A stretch of DNA of 64,000 bases from Streptomyces lincolnensis (GTDB taxonomy: Bacteria > Actinomycetota > Actinomycetes > Streptomycetales > Streptomycetaceae), in assembly GCF_021173675.1 (NCBI RefSeq), contig NZ_JAIHON010000025.1, positions 1-64,000 of the forward strand, written 5' to 3'. Positions 54,052-62,327 of the stretch are shown here, in pieces. Below the pieces are notes generated by a model that ran no database searches, was not told the DNA's origin, and was given only the letters and a program-made list of their open reading frames with translations. Positions within the stretch are counted from its first letter, which is position 1. The number at the start of each line of letters is the position of its first letter. A program made the translations under genes and the position numbers.

Positions 54052-54366
54052 TCAGAGGATCTCGATCAGCACCATGAGCACGACCGTCGGAGACAGCGAC
54101 ACCAGCGAGGCGAGGCTCCAGTAACGCCCCGCGGACAGCTCCGAGCGGTCGCGCATCAGCAGGTTCACCGGGATCCACATCCCCAGGAAGAGCCCCCACA
54201 GCGGCACCAGCAGCAGGGCCCACGGAAGCATGCCGTCGTTCTCCGTGGGCTCCCTGCTGGTGAACCCCATGCCCGCGAGGGGGAAGTTGACGGCGAACAG
54301 GAGGAGGAACCACAGCGGTACGACGGCGATGATCCCCAGCCCGAGGTTGGCGAGCGCGGGCACCAC
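54052..54366 (-). CDS. Small integral membrane protein of unknown function
   Basis: About 104 residues from the GTG at 54366. Three membrane segments are visible: LGLGIIAVVPLWFLLLFAVNF, MLPWALLLVPLWGLFLGMWIPV and LASLVSLSPTVVLMVLIEIL. No catalytic motif is present. A strong gaggaggga lies just upstream and gives ideal spacing to an in-frame ATC at 54381 rather than to the GTG, which would sit about 20 bp away. An ATC start or an ATG mutated to ATC is therefore possible. It is convergent with acdH and downstream of the Tat protein, as the last minus-strand gene of cassette A. Confidence 0.65.
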   Translation of the reverse strand: MVPALANLGLGIIAVVPLWFLLLFAVNFPLAGMGFTSREPTENDGMLPWALLLVPLWGLFLGMWIPVNLLMRDRSELSAGRYWSLASLVSLSPTVVLMVLIEIL

Positions 54367-54413
54367 CCGGGTACGGACGATCGTGATCCCTCCTCGGCCC
54401 GTGTCCTGCCCGG

Positions 54414-55184
54414 CTACCGGCCCCGGACCGCGCGGCGGCGCCGGGACGGCTGGGCCATGTCGACGAGGACGCCGGAACCCCGGCCGGGGGTTTCGTTCCA
54501 GGCGCGGATCCTGGCCGCGACGCTCACCAGGCGTGGGTCGTCGGGGCCCACGGCGAGGTGGAACAGGCCCTCGTAGGGGCGGCGGTCGTCGCCGCCCCAG
54601 CGGACCACGCCCTCGGTGTCGGCGAGGATGTCCCGGATGACCAGCACCTGGCCCGCGGTGAAGTTGCCGCGCGCGCCCGGCGGGTAGGAGCCGGGCCGGA
54701 TCACGACCGCGGTGCCGGACGCCCGGCCGGACTCCGGCAGGCGGCTGTCGCGGACCTTCGACGGGGCGGTCCAGCCCTCGACGGGCTGCGGTTCGCCTGG
54801 CAGGCCGAGCGTGTCGACCTCGTAGTGGAAGCGCCGGATCACATGGATCAGGACGGTCTCCGGGTCCCCGGCGCGGACGGCGACGGTGAGCGGGCCGCGG
54901 GTGCCCATGATCTCGGTGGTGCGGATCGAGCCGTCGCCGTCGATCTCCTTCTCCATCTCCCATCCGTTGGCGGACGGGCGGCCGGTGAGGACCCGGCGGC
55001 GACGGGCCTCCATGCGGCGCAGCGCCTCCTTCAGCTCGTCGTTCCTCAGCGGCTCGGGATGCGCGGGCGCCTGCGGGGCGGCGGCGGCCGGGGTGGCCAG
55101 GAGGCCGGCCGGGACGAGGCCCGCGGCGGTGACTCCGGCCGCGGTGGCGAGGGTCCGTCTGCGGGTCAAGTCGGTTCGGATCAA
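54414..55184 (-). CDS. Tat-exported protein of unknown family (cassette A)
   Basis: 256 residues from a TTG at 55184 (ggaagg upstream) that overlaps the previous stop codon (TTGA). The twin-arginine signal TRRRTLATAAG leads into an Ala-rich core with cleavage near AAAA. The mature domain (~100-240) is shared with the protein at 61521: ETVLIHVIRRFHYEVDTL, ASGTAVVIRPGSYPPGARG, VLVIRDILADTEGVVRWGGDDRRPYEGLFHLAV. The conserved Gly-Asp-Arg stretch and aromatic/charged segments suggest an enzyme or carbohydrate-binding fold, but I recognise no named family. Gene order suggests it works with the DUF1906 protein and the small membrane protein. Confidence 0.78.
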   Translation of the reverse strand: MIRTDLTRRRTLATAAGVTAAGLVPAGLLATPAAAAPQAPAHPEPLRNDELKEALRRMEARRRRVLTGRPSANGWEMEKEIDGDGSIRTTEIMGTRGPLTVAVRAGDPETVLIHVIRRFHYEVDTLGLPGEPQPVEGWTAPSKVRDSRLPESGRASGTAVVIRPGSYPPGARGNFTAGQVLVIRDILADTEGVVRWGGDDRRPYEGLFHLAVGPDDPRLVSVAARIRAWNETPGRGSGVLVDMAQPSRRRRAVRGR

Positions 55185-55660
55185 GGTCTGGGTTCCTTCC
55201 GTGATGCCGTCCGCGCCCGGCGAGCGAGCAGGGCGGCCGCCCCGGCACAGGCCAGGGCGAGCAGCAGCAGGACGGCGGTGGACGGGTTGACGTAAGCGGG
55301 GATCACGACGGTGAGATCTCGGCCGTCGTCAGTCCGGCACACGAGCCGCAGCGGTACGAAGTCCCCGTGGAACCCGGCCACCCGGACCCCTCCGGCCACC
55401 TGCGCGCAGCGGTTGCCGATCTCCTGCCGTTCGAGGAACACGACATGCAGGCACCCCCACAGATAGACCGCGAGGGCGGCGGCGGCACACAGCAGCCCGG
55501 TGTCCCGCAGCGCGGTGGCGGGACGGTGGGCACGCAGGCGGCGCGGGGCGAGGCAGGCGCCCAGGTAGGCGAGCAGGCCGAGCAGGGCGGGCGCCCCCGC
55601 GATCAGGATCGTGGAGAGGACGGCGTAGTCGTGGACCTGGTACGGGTCGGGTGCCGGCAC
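55181..55660 (-). CDS. Small polytopic membrane protein (cassette A)
   Basis: 159 residues from the GTG at 55660, 4 bp after the stop of the giant gene. Three hydrophobic segments are visible: VLSTILIAGAPALLGLLAYLGACLA, LLCAAAALAVYLWGCLHVVF and AVLLLLALACAGAAALLA. Between the last two is an ~50-residue extracytoplasmic loop with two Cys (RCAQVAG ... LVCRTDD) that could be disulfide-bonded. No family motif is recognised. It is the positional counterpart of the gene at 61086 in the other cassette, and both are short with a loop containing Cys. Membrane anchoring, assembly or export of the large protein are the roles suggested by operon position only. Confidence 0.72.
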   Translation of the reverse strand: MPAPDPYQVHDYAVLSTILIAGAPALLGLLAYLGACLAPRRLRAHRPATALRDTGLLCAAAALAVYLWGCLHVVFLERQEIGNRCAQVAGGVRVAGFHGDFVPLRLVCRTDDGRDLTVVIPAYVNPSTAVLLLLALACAGAAALLARRARTASRKEPRP

Positions 55661-55664
55661 GGGG

Positions 55665-57911
55665 TCAGACCCCGCGGGTGAGGAGGTTGTACTTCTCGAA
55701 GATCGCGTACAGCGGCATGCGCAGCCTGGCGTCGCTGAACGCGGGCTCCTCCGGGCCCTGGTAGCGGCGCAGGACCTCGTAGATCTCGTCCTCGGCGTAG
55801 TCGAGCGCGGGGCGGCGGATCGGGCGCTCCTCCACGTCACCGGCCTTGCCGTCGGCGGACCAGATGTGCACGAGGCCGATGGTGCGGACGTTGAACGCGT
55901 TGTCCTGCAGCAGCCGGAGCCACATCTTGTAGCGGTCGGCGTCGGGGCTCGGGCGCACATCGGCCGGGTCCATGATCGTGCCGTCGACCAGGCCGGCGCG
56001 GATGGCGTTGTTCCACGCCAGGATGCCGACGCGGCCCTGGATCTGCCCGATGCCGGTGCTGCTGTCCTGGGCTCTCTCGATGCCGGGGATGTCCTTGACG
56101 AAGTCCGGGAGGACGCCGGTGTAGTAGAGGCCGACACCGCCGTCGACGTTCATGTCCTCCTTGCCGTAGTGGCAGAACTCCCAGAAGGCGGAGGTCTGGA
56201 CGAGGGCCTTGCGCATCCGGAACCGGCGCGCGGTCGAGGTGATCACGTCGTCCAGCAGCAGGACCGCCTCCAGGCACTCCCGGCGCGTGAAGATGCTGTT
56301 GAAGCCCTCGCCCCGGCCGATGTCCTTCATGTATCCGGTGGCCTCGTCCATCAGCGACGGGATCAGGGAGGGTTCCAGGCCGGTGTCGAGCTTGGTGGTG
56401 GACGCCGGGTAGAAGTCGCCCTGGCCGGTGTCGCGTCCGGAGGAGATGTTGTTGTCGATCTCGATGGCACCCGTGCCCGAGCCGACCGTCTGGGTGACGA
56501 TCTGGTCGAAGGCCCAGTTCTCCGGCAGCGTGTAGCCGAGGTTGCCGGAGAAGCCGGAGGACATGTCGGAGACGAAGCTGGCGTCGGCGTATCCGGCGGC
56601 CGAGACCCGTGAACACACGTTGCGCGGGCCGTAGATGCCGATCCTGAAGGGGTTGCCGTAGTAGTCCATCTGGGACTTGATCCTCGCGAAGTACGGCAGG
56701 ACGTGCGAGGTGACCTCCTCGTCGACCGCGTCGTAGTCGACGGCGAAGTAGATCCGGGTGCCGGCCTTGAAGCCGTGCTGCTCGGCCTTGTAGGCCGCGT
56801 TCATGCAGTCCTGCTTGCCCTGGTCGGGGCTGTAGTAGTCGACCGAGCGCGCCCAGGTCTGGTAGATGGGGAAGCAGCGCAGACCGTACTCCTTGATGGT
56901 CGCGAGCTCGCCCGGCTGGATCTCCTTCTCCGGCAGGGAGGTGGTCGACGGGTTGTACAGGTAGCGGCCGATGTACTTGTAGCCCGCGGACTTCAGCGCC
57001 TGCGCACGGGCGGGCGTGATCTTCGTGATGCCGTCGCAGGCGTCTCCCTTGCGGGTCTGGTCGCCGTAGGAGACCAGCAGGGACGCCCAGGTCTGGAAGT
57101 CGCCGAGCCCGGTGACGGGGAGCTTGGCGAAGGCCTGGAAGGTCTGGACGCCGCTCTGGACCGTCCCGGTGTAGTTCCCGAACGGCACCGGCCGGTTGTT
57201 GAGGATCATCGCGGCGGTGAACAGCAGGGCCCAGGTGCCGGTGGTGCCGACGGCGACGGTGTGGTTCTTCAGGCCGGACTGGGTGCCGGGGCCGAAGACG
57301 CCGTTGGCGGTGCCGTCGGCCATGCCGAGCTCGAACTGGATGGCGTAGAGCAGGGACTTGGCGACGTCACGGGAGTGGTGGCCGTCGCAGGGGATGACGA
57401 AGAAGTCCCGGCGGGTGACGTAACGGCCGTTCATCCACTGCTGGATCTCCCGGATGGCGCCCGAGCCGTTGTTGACCGTGACGTAGGCGTCCATGTTGAG
57501 CAGGCCCTTGAACACCTTCGGTTCCAGGCTGCTGCCGGGGAAGGCGCCGGCCACGCCCATGTCGGCCTTGAGGGAGGCCACGGAGGAGGCGACCCGGTCG
57601 CTGTACTTGCCGTCGATCGCGCCGCCGTCGTAGCCCTTGCAGTACAGGGCGGACTGGATGATCCGGCAGAAGTCGGCCGAGGGCATGGTGGAGGCGTTCA
57701 GCTTCGGGTACTTCGACGTGAGGGTCGACAAGGTGGTGGCCCCGAAGCTGTTGGACAGCGCGGAGATACCCAGTTCGTACTGGAGGGCGCGGGTGAGCGC
57801 GTACATCGTGGTCCAGCCCGTGCGGCCGTTCTCCTCCACGGTCATGCCGATTCTGCTGCCGTAGGTCTCGTTCACGAATCTCTGGGCGAGCCGCACCATT
57901 TCGTCCGCCAT
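55665..57911 (-). CDS. Giant PG-binding/DUF1906 glycoside-hydrolase-like protein (cassette A)
   Basis: 748 residues from the ATG at 57911 (aaagga upstream). No signal peptide or membrane helix. Residues 1-280 look like four peptidoglycan-binding-type repeats (ALTRALQYELG ... IQSALYCKGYDGGAIDGKYSDRV, LYAIQFELGMADGTANGVFGPGT, TFQAFAKLPVTGLGDFQTW). Residues ~295-500 are the Rv2525c-like DUF1906 TIM barrel: RYIGRYLYNPST-like GYKYIGRYL, TRIYFAVDYDAVDEE, GIYGPRNVCSRV, WAFDQIV, EIDNNISSG. The C-terminal ~210 residues (ALVQTSAFWEFCHYG ... SSTGIGQIQGRVGILAWNNAI) recall a lysozyme-like transglycosylase. About half of the residues are shared with 58753. Cell-wall hydrolysis is the natural inference, but the export route is unclear. 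Confidence 0.85.
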   Translation of the reverse strand: MADEMVRLAQRFVNETYGSRIGMTVEENGRTGWTTMYALTRALQYELGISALSNSFGATTLSTLTSKYPKLNASTMPSADFCRIIQSALYCKGYDGGAIDGKYSDRVASSVASLKADMGVAGAFPGSSLEPKVFKGLLNMDAYVTVNNGSGAIREIQQWMNGRYVTRRDFFVIPCDGHHSRDVAKSLLYAIQFELGMADGTANGVFGPGTQSGLKNHTVAVGTTGTWALLFTAAMILNNRPVPFGNYTGTVQSGVQTFQAFAKLPVTGLGDFQTWASLLVSYGDQTRKGDACDGITKITPARAQALKSAGYKYIGRYLYNPSTTSLPEKEIQPGELATIKEYGLRCFPIYQTWARSVDYYSPDQGKQDCMNAAYKAEQHGFKAGTRIYFAVDYDAVDEEVTSHVLPYFARIKSQMDYYGNPFRIGIYGPRNVCSRVSAAGYADASFVSDMSSGFSGNLGYTLPENWAFDQIVTQTVGSGTGAIEIDNNISSGRDTGQGDFYPASTTKLDTGLEPSLIPSLMDEATGYMKDIGRGEGFNSIFTRRECLEAVLLLDDVITSTARRFRMRKALVQTSAFWEFCHYGKEDMNVDGGVGLYYTGVLPDFVKDIPGIERAQDSSTGIGQIQGRVGILAWNNAIRAGLVDGTIMDPADVRPSPDADRYKMWLRLLQDNAFNVRTIGLVHIWSADGKAGDVEERPIRRPALDYAEDEIYEVLRRYQGPEEPAFSDARLRMPLYAIFEKYNLLTRGV

Positions 57912-57996
57912 GGAATTCCTTTCACGAAAAGGGCAGGTGAGAAGGGCCCGTCCGGGATATCGACCGCGGACGGGTGGAGCACGTGCGGAAAATGCG

Positions 57997-58281
57997 TCAG
58001 GCCGACTCGGCGAACCGCTCTGCCGTGAGGGGCGGTTCGGCGCCCACGCGGCTGTCCAGCAGCCCCAACTCCTGGGCCCTGGCGCCCAGTGCGACCCGTC
58101 CCACGATGTTCCAGCGGTCCATCACCCGCTGTACGCGCCGCTGCACGGTCCGATGCCCGATGCGCAGCCGGCGGCCGATGGCCGCGTCCCCCAACCCCTG
58201 GTGCAGCAGACGGATGATCAACCTGTCCGTACGGTCGAGCTCAAGGTCGGTCTGGTCAAGATCCAATGACGAAGCATTCAA
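57997..58281 (-). CDS. Small LuxR/GerE-type DNA-binding protein
   Basis: 94 residues from a TTG at 58281 with GGGGGG 5 bp upstream (a TTG at 58308 gives 103). It is essentially one GerE helix-turn-helix: DRTDRLIIRLLHQGLGDAAIGRRLRIGHRTVQRRVQRVMDRWN, then a short helix VALGARAQELGLL. No receiver or ligand domain is attached. It is co-oriented with the cassette-A giant gene (85 bp) and faces the cassette-B giant gene across a 471-bp region, so it is well placed to control both cassettes. Confidence 0.85.
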   Translation of the reverse strand: MNASSLDLDQTDLELDRTDRLIIRLLHQGLGDAAIGRRLRIGHRTVQRRVQRVMDRWNIVGRVALGARAQELGLLDSRVGAEPPLTAERFAESA

Positions 58282-58752
58282 GACAACCCCCCGGTTAACG
58301 GAAGCCAAGCTACCTCTACGCCCACCCTAAGGCCCCGGGATCGATCAAGTCCGGCTTAACAATTAGCCAAAAACACCCACAACCCCCAACTCGAAGTGGC
58401 GTGAATACGCCAGATTCGGAAGCAAAGAAACGCGCCAATGCCGTGGTCCGTCCGCAGGCCCGCGGGTCCGCAGGCCCGCAGGCCCGCGGGTCCGCAGGCC
58501 CGCCCGAGGCGAGGCCCGTCCGCCACGCTCCCCTCGGCCCGACCCCGGGCCGGCCCACGCAGCCGTCCCGGGCACGGCCTGGACACAGCGGCCCACTCCG
58601 CAGGCACATCGGGGGAATTTCATTTCCCGCGGCGGAAAGAAAAATGGGCACGCCCCCCGATCTGGCGTCATTGCGCCAGCCCGATCATCTGTCCCACCCC
58701 CGGTGAACTCCCTAGAGTTTCCCGGCAGGTCGTACAGATGAGGAGATTTTTC
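58282..58752. promoter_or_regulatory. Intergenic region between the two DUF1906 cassettes
   Basis: 471 bases without a gene. An AT-rich part (58310-58440) precedes GC-rich direct repeats at 58451-58504: tccgcaggcccgcggg, a 24-base extended version, and a partial third copy. Further on there is a short dyad tttcc-cgcggc-ggaaa (58623-58638) and a 6-bp hairpin ctggcg/cgccag (58662-58679). All lie within 130 bp of the GTG at 58753. These are candidate regulator sites for the LuxR-type protein; no -35/-10 is obvious. Confidence 0.55.
58451..58504. repeat. GC-rich direct repeats upstream of cassette B
   Basis: Units begin at 58451 (16 bp), 58467 (24 bp, internally duplicating caggcccg) and 58491 (14 bp). 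They consist almost only of G and C and do not form a CRISPR-like repeat-spacer order. Confidence 0.75.
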
Positions 58753-61044
58753 GTGGCTGACGAGTTGGTCCTGAGGGCCCAGCGGTTCTTCAACACCACC
58801 TACAGCGGCTACGCCGGCATGCCCAAGCTGGAGGAGAACGGCAGGACCTCCTGGGCCGTCATGTACGCCCTCACCCGCGCCCTGCAACTGGAACTCGGCG
58901 TCTCCCCGCAGTCGAACGCCTTCGGCCCCGGCACCCTGTCCGCGCTGAAGTCGAAGGTGCCCTCGATCAACGAGAACACCAGCCCGTCGGCGAACTTCAC
59001 CCGCATCATCCAGGCGGCGCTGTACTGCAAGGGCTACGACGGCGGCGAGATCGACGGTATCTACAACGGCCGGGTGAAGGACGGTGTCGCCAAGCTCAAG
59101 GCGAACATGGGCGTCGACTCCATCTACCCCGGCACTTCCCTGGAGCCGAAGGTCGTCAAGGCGCTGCTGACCATGGACGCCTACACGACCATCTCGGGCG
59201 GCAGCGACAGCGTCAGATCCATTCAGCAGTGGATGAATTCACGGTACATAGGACGCGCCGACTACTTCATCATTCCGTGCGACGGCTTCTACTCGCGCGA
59301 TGTGCAGAAGGCCCAGATGCTGGCCATTCAGTACGAGCTCGGAATGGCGGACGGTACCGCCAACGGCGTGTTCGGTCCGGGCACCAAGGCCGGTATCAAG
59401 AGCCACCCGCTGTCGGTCGGCTCCAGCGGCACCTGGGTGCAGCTGTTCTCCGCGGCGATGATCTTCAACCGCCGTTCGGGCGTGAGCTTCACCAGCTCCT
59501 ACACCTCGGGCCTGGCCAGTGCGGTCTCCTCGTTCCAGAGCTTCCTGAAGCTGGACGTCAACGGCACCGCGGACTTCCCCACCTGGGCCTCGCTGCTGGT
59601 GTCCTACGGCGACGACACCCGCAAGGGCACCGCCTTCGACTGCGCCGACGAGGTCACCGCCGACCGCGCCAAGGCCCTGTACGCGGCCGGATACCGGCTC
59701 GGCGGGCGGTACTTGACGAACGTGCCGGGCACCACGCTCGACAAGAAGATCAAGCCGGGCGAGCTGGCGACGATGGCAAGCGCGGGCATCGCCTGCTTCC
59801 CCATCTACCAGACGTTCGGCGACTACAAGGACTACTTCAGCCGCCCGCAGGGCACGTCGGACGCGATAGCCGCCACCGACGCCGCGCTCGCGCACGGCTT
59901 CAAAAAGGGCACCCGGATCTACTTCGCGATCGACTACGACAACACCGACGAGGAGATCACCGCCAACCTCATCCCGCATTTCAAGGGGATCAACGAGGGG
60001 ATGGCCCAGGCGGGCGGCTACTTCCAGGTCGGTATCTACGCGACCCGGAACGCCTGTTCACGGGTCTCGGACGCGGGGCTGTCGACCGCGAGCTTCGTGT
60101 CCAACATGTCCATGGGCTATTCCGGAAACCTCGGCTTCCCGATGCCGTCGGACTGGGCCATCGACCAGATCAAGACGATCAACGTCGGCTCCGGCAGCGG
60201 ACTGATCGAGATCGACAACGACATCTCCTCGGGCCGCGAGAGCGGGCAGAAGTCCTACAACCCCGTGCCGGCCAAGGAGGATCTCGACGTCGCGTTCGAC
60301 CAGACGTGGGCGGACGAGCTGACCAAGGACATCCAGACGTACTTCGACTCGATCGGCATTCCGGAGGAAGGCCCGCCGGACTCCTGGCCGTGGCCCGGAA
60401 AGACGAAGTACACCACCAGTTACTGCGTGAAGTTCATGCTGAGCTGGGACACGCTCTTCACGTCCCTGGCGCGGATGCTGAAAATGCGCAAGGCCCTCAT
60501 CCAGACCTCCGCGATATGGGAACTGCGCCACTTCAACATCACCAACATCGAGGACCTGTCCGTTCCGAAGGTCAACGACAACTTCTCCGACGCGTGCGTG
60601 TACGACTACCACAACGACGGTGTGCTGCCGGACTGGGTGACCGAGTGGGGCAACAAGCTCACCACGCTCGACGACTGCTCCACGGGCGTCGGCCAGATCT
60701 TCGGCCGCCGGGCGATCAAGGCCCGCAACCACGCCATCGACCTGGGCCTGCTCGACGAGGCGAAGCGGGACGCGACGAAGGACGCCGACGTCTGGGCCGT
60801 GTGGGAGAAACTGCACTTCAACCAGTCGTACAACATCTCGACGGTGCCGTTCATGCACATCCTGCACGCCATGGAGAAGGGCATGGCCCGCCCGGGTCTG
60901 ACGACCAGCGAGGCCGACACCGAGAAGCTGCTCCAGTACTACCAGGGCGACACCGCGGAAGCGGCTCAGCAGGCGAAGCTGCGCATGGGCATGTACCGCA
61001 TCATCGAGGACAAGTACCAGAGCGTGTTCCGCAAGTACCTGTGA
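58753..61044 (+). CDS. Giant PG-binding/DUF1906 glycoside-hydrolase-like protein (cassette B)
   Basis: 763 residues from the GTG at 58753 (aggag 7 bp upstream). It is the same architecture as the cassette-A protein, with strong identity in PG-binding-like repeats (ALTRALQLELGVSPQSNAFG; IIQAALYCKGYDGGEIDGIYNG; LAIQYELGMADGTANGVFGPGT). The DUF1906 barrel has TRIYFAIDYDNTDEE, GIYATRNACSRV, WAIDQIK and IEIDNDISSG. The C-terminal lysozyme-like segment is ALIQTSAIWELRHFN ... CSTGVGQIFGRRAIKARNHAI. It also lacks a signal peptide. The differences are concentrated in loops and in the C-terminal domain, which suggests related but distinct targets. The small membrane gene follows by 41 bp. Confidence 0.86.
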   Translation: MADELVLRAQRFFNTTYSGYAGMPKLEENGRTSWAVMYALTRALQLELGVSPQSNAFGPGTLSALKSKVPSINENTSPSANFTRIIQAALYCKGYDGGEIDGIYNGRVKDGVAKLKANMGVDSIYPGTSLEPKVVKALLTMDAYTTISGGSDSVRSIQQWMNSRYIGRADYFIIPCDGFYSRDVQKAQMLAIQYELGMADGTANGVFGPGTKAGIKSHPLSVGSSGTWVQLFSAAMIFNRRSGVSFTSSYTSGLASAVSSFQSFLKLDVNGTADFPTWASLLVSYGDDTRKGTAFDCADEVTADRAKALYAAGYRLGGRYLTNVPGTTLDKKIKPGELATMASAGIACFPIYQTFGDYKDYFSRPQGTSDAIAATDAALAHGFKKGTRIYFAIDYDNTDEEITANLIPHFKGINEGMAQAGGYFQVGIYATRNACSRVSDAGLSTASFVSNMSMGYSGNLGFPMPSDWAIDQIKTINVGSGSGLIEIDNDISSGRESGQKSYNPVPAKEDLDVAFDQTWADELTKDIQTYFDSIGIPEEGPPDSWPWPGKTKYTTSYCVKFMLSWDTLFTSLARMLKMRKALIQTSAIWELRHFNITNIEDLSVPKVNDNFSDACVYDYHNDGVLPDWVTEWGNKLTTLDDCSTGVGQIFGRRAIKARNHAIDLGLLDEAKRDATKDADVWAVWEKLHFNQSYNISTVPFMHILHAMEKGMARPGLTTSEADTEKLLQYYQGDTAEAAQQAKLRMGMYRIIEDKYQSVFRKYL

Positions 61045-61085
61045 CGCCCGTCCGGTACCTGTGACACCAGTCCGGAAAGAGGGCG

Positions 61086-61505
61086 ATGCGCACCCAGGAG
61101 GACCAACAGGGCCATGGAGGTCACGGGGGCCGGGAGGCCGGGCCACCGCCACGGCGTGCGCGGTGGCGGCGCTTCGCCCCGGTGGGCATCAACCTGCTGT
61201 TCGGCGTTCCGGCCGTCATCCCGCTCCACTCGGCCTGGCTGCTGCTGACCGAGTACCGCTCCTGCGCGCTGGACACCGCCCCGGTCGGCCTCGCCGACTG
61301 CGGTGACATCGGCGTCGTCGAGGGCGCCGGCTGGGCGCGGGTCGGCCTGCTCGTCGTGGGCGGGCTGGGGCTGTTGCTGCTCCTGGCGGTGGACGTGCTC
61401 TTCCCCGCCGCCACGGGCCGGCCCTGGCGGCGCTGGCTCGCCGCCTCGCTCGCCGTTCCGGTCCCCTATCTGCTCGCCGTCATCACATTCGCCATCTTCG
61501 ACTGA
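61086..61505 (+). CDS. Small polytopic membrane protein (cassette B)
   Basis: 139 residues: a basic/Gly-rich N-terminus, then three or four hydrophobic segments (GINLLFGVPAVIPLHSAWLLL; VGLLVVGGLGLLLLLAVDVLF; WLAASLAVPVPYLLAVITFAIF). Two Cys lie in the extracytoplasmic loop (SCALDT ... ADCGDIG). It resembles the cassette-A membrane protein in size and place rather than in sequence and sits between the giant gene and the Tat-exported gene. The ATG at 61086 has gagggc upstream. Function unknown; an anchoring or assembly role is inferred from the conserved order only. Confidence 0.72.
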   Translation: MRTQEDQQGHGGHGGREAGPPPRRARWRRFAPVGINLLFGVPAVIPLHSAWLLLTEYRSCALDTAPVGLADCGDIGVVEGAGWARVGLLVVGGLGLLLLLAVDVLFPAATGRPWRRWLAASLAVPVPYLLAVITFAIFD

Positions 61506-61520
61506 AGGAACCGATCACCC

Positions 61521-62201
61521 ATGACACCAAGTAGCGTTCCGCGGCGCGCGATGCTCCGGGGCATCGCCGGGGTCGGGGCGGGTGCCGCCCTGGTCTCGGC
61601 CTCCGGAGGCCTGCTCGTCCCGGCCCACGCGGCCGAGGCGGCGCCCGGAGCCGGCCCCGCGGCCGGGGCGCCCGGCGGGTTCCCGGCCTCGCTCAACGGC
61701 TGGCCCCTGGCCGACCGGGTCAACGCGGCCCAGGGTGTGTGGTCGCGGCCGGTGTCCGGCGCGGGGTTCACGCTCGACGCCCGGCTCGGGATGGTGGAGA
61801 CGGTCCTCGTCCACATCGTCCGGCGCTGGCACTACGAGATCGAGACGCTGCGGGAGGGCGAGGTGGTCGGCTGGCGTCCGATCGGCGAACTCGACGCCGC
61901 CGCACCCGAGTCGAACCAAGCCTCCGGCACCGCGGTCGCCATCCGGCCCGACGCCTATGTCAAGGGCGTCCGGGGCGGACTGACGAAGATCCAGCGGGAC
62001 GTGGTCGAGAGCATCCTGGACGACGTCGGCGACGTGGTCCGCTGGGGCGGCCACGACCGGACCCCGTACGAGGCGCTGTTCTACGTCGCCACCCCGCCGA
62101 GCCAGGAGACGCGGCCCGCGGACCGTCCGGTGGCGGAGCTCGCCGACAAGCTCCGCGGATGGAACCGGACTCCCGGACTGGGGGCGGGCTCGGCCGCCTG
62201 A
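61521..62201 (+). CDS. Tat-exported protein of unknown family (cassette B)
   Basis: 226 residues with Tat signal PRRAMLRGIAGVGAG and an Ala-rich cleavage region (AHAAEAA). The mature domain aligns with the cassette-A protein: ETVLVHIVRRWHYEIETL, ASGTAVAIRPDAYVKGVRG, VVESILDDVGDVVRWGGHDRTPYEALFYVATPP, LRGWNRTPGLGAG. The N-terminal A/P/G-rich spacer is longer. The shared WGGxDRxPYE and ETVLxHxxRRxHYE blocks are the best-conserved features and may form the active or binding site. No known family is recognised. It ends 87 bp before a strong terminator. Confidence 0.8.
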   Translation: MTPSSVPRRAMLRGIAGVGAGAALVSASGGLLVPAHAAEAAPGAGPAAGAPGGFPASLNGWPLADRVNAAQGVWSRPVSGAGFTLDARLGMVETVLVHIVRRWHYEIETLREGEVVGWRPIGELDAAAPESNQASGTAVAIRPDAYVKGVRGGLTKIQRDVVESILDDVGDVVRWGGHDRTPYEALFYVATPPSQETRPADRPVAELADKLRGWNRTPGLGAGSAA

Positions 62202-62288
62202 GCGTGGGCCGACCGACCGCGGAGCCACCTGGCCGCGGGGCGTGCTGACGGCCGGGGCCCGACGGGGCATGGATTCACAGGTATTGAG

Positions 62289-62327
62289 GGCCGGGTCCCT
62301 GGGAACACGCTTCCCCGGGGCCCGGCC
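62289..62327 (+). terminator. Long hairpin terminator after cassette B
   Basis: ggccgggtccctgggaa pairs with ttccccggggcccggcc across a 5-base loop (16 of 17 pairs counting one G-T). It ends the cassette-B transcript before the separately controlled desE promoter. Confidence 0.8.

Noticed and set aside
58451..58504. Possible CRISPR array
   Set aside because: The units are of different lengths, have no spacers and no cas genes are nearby.
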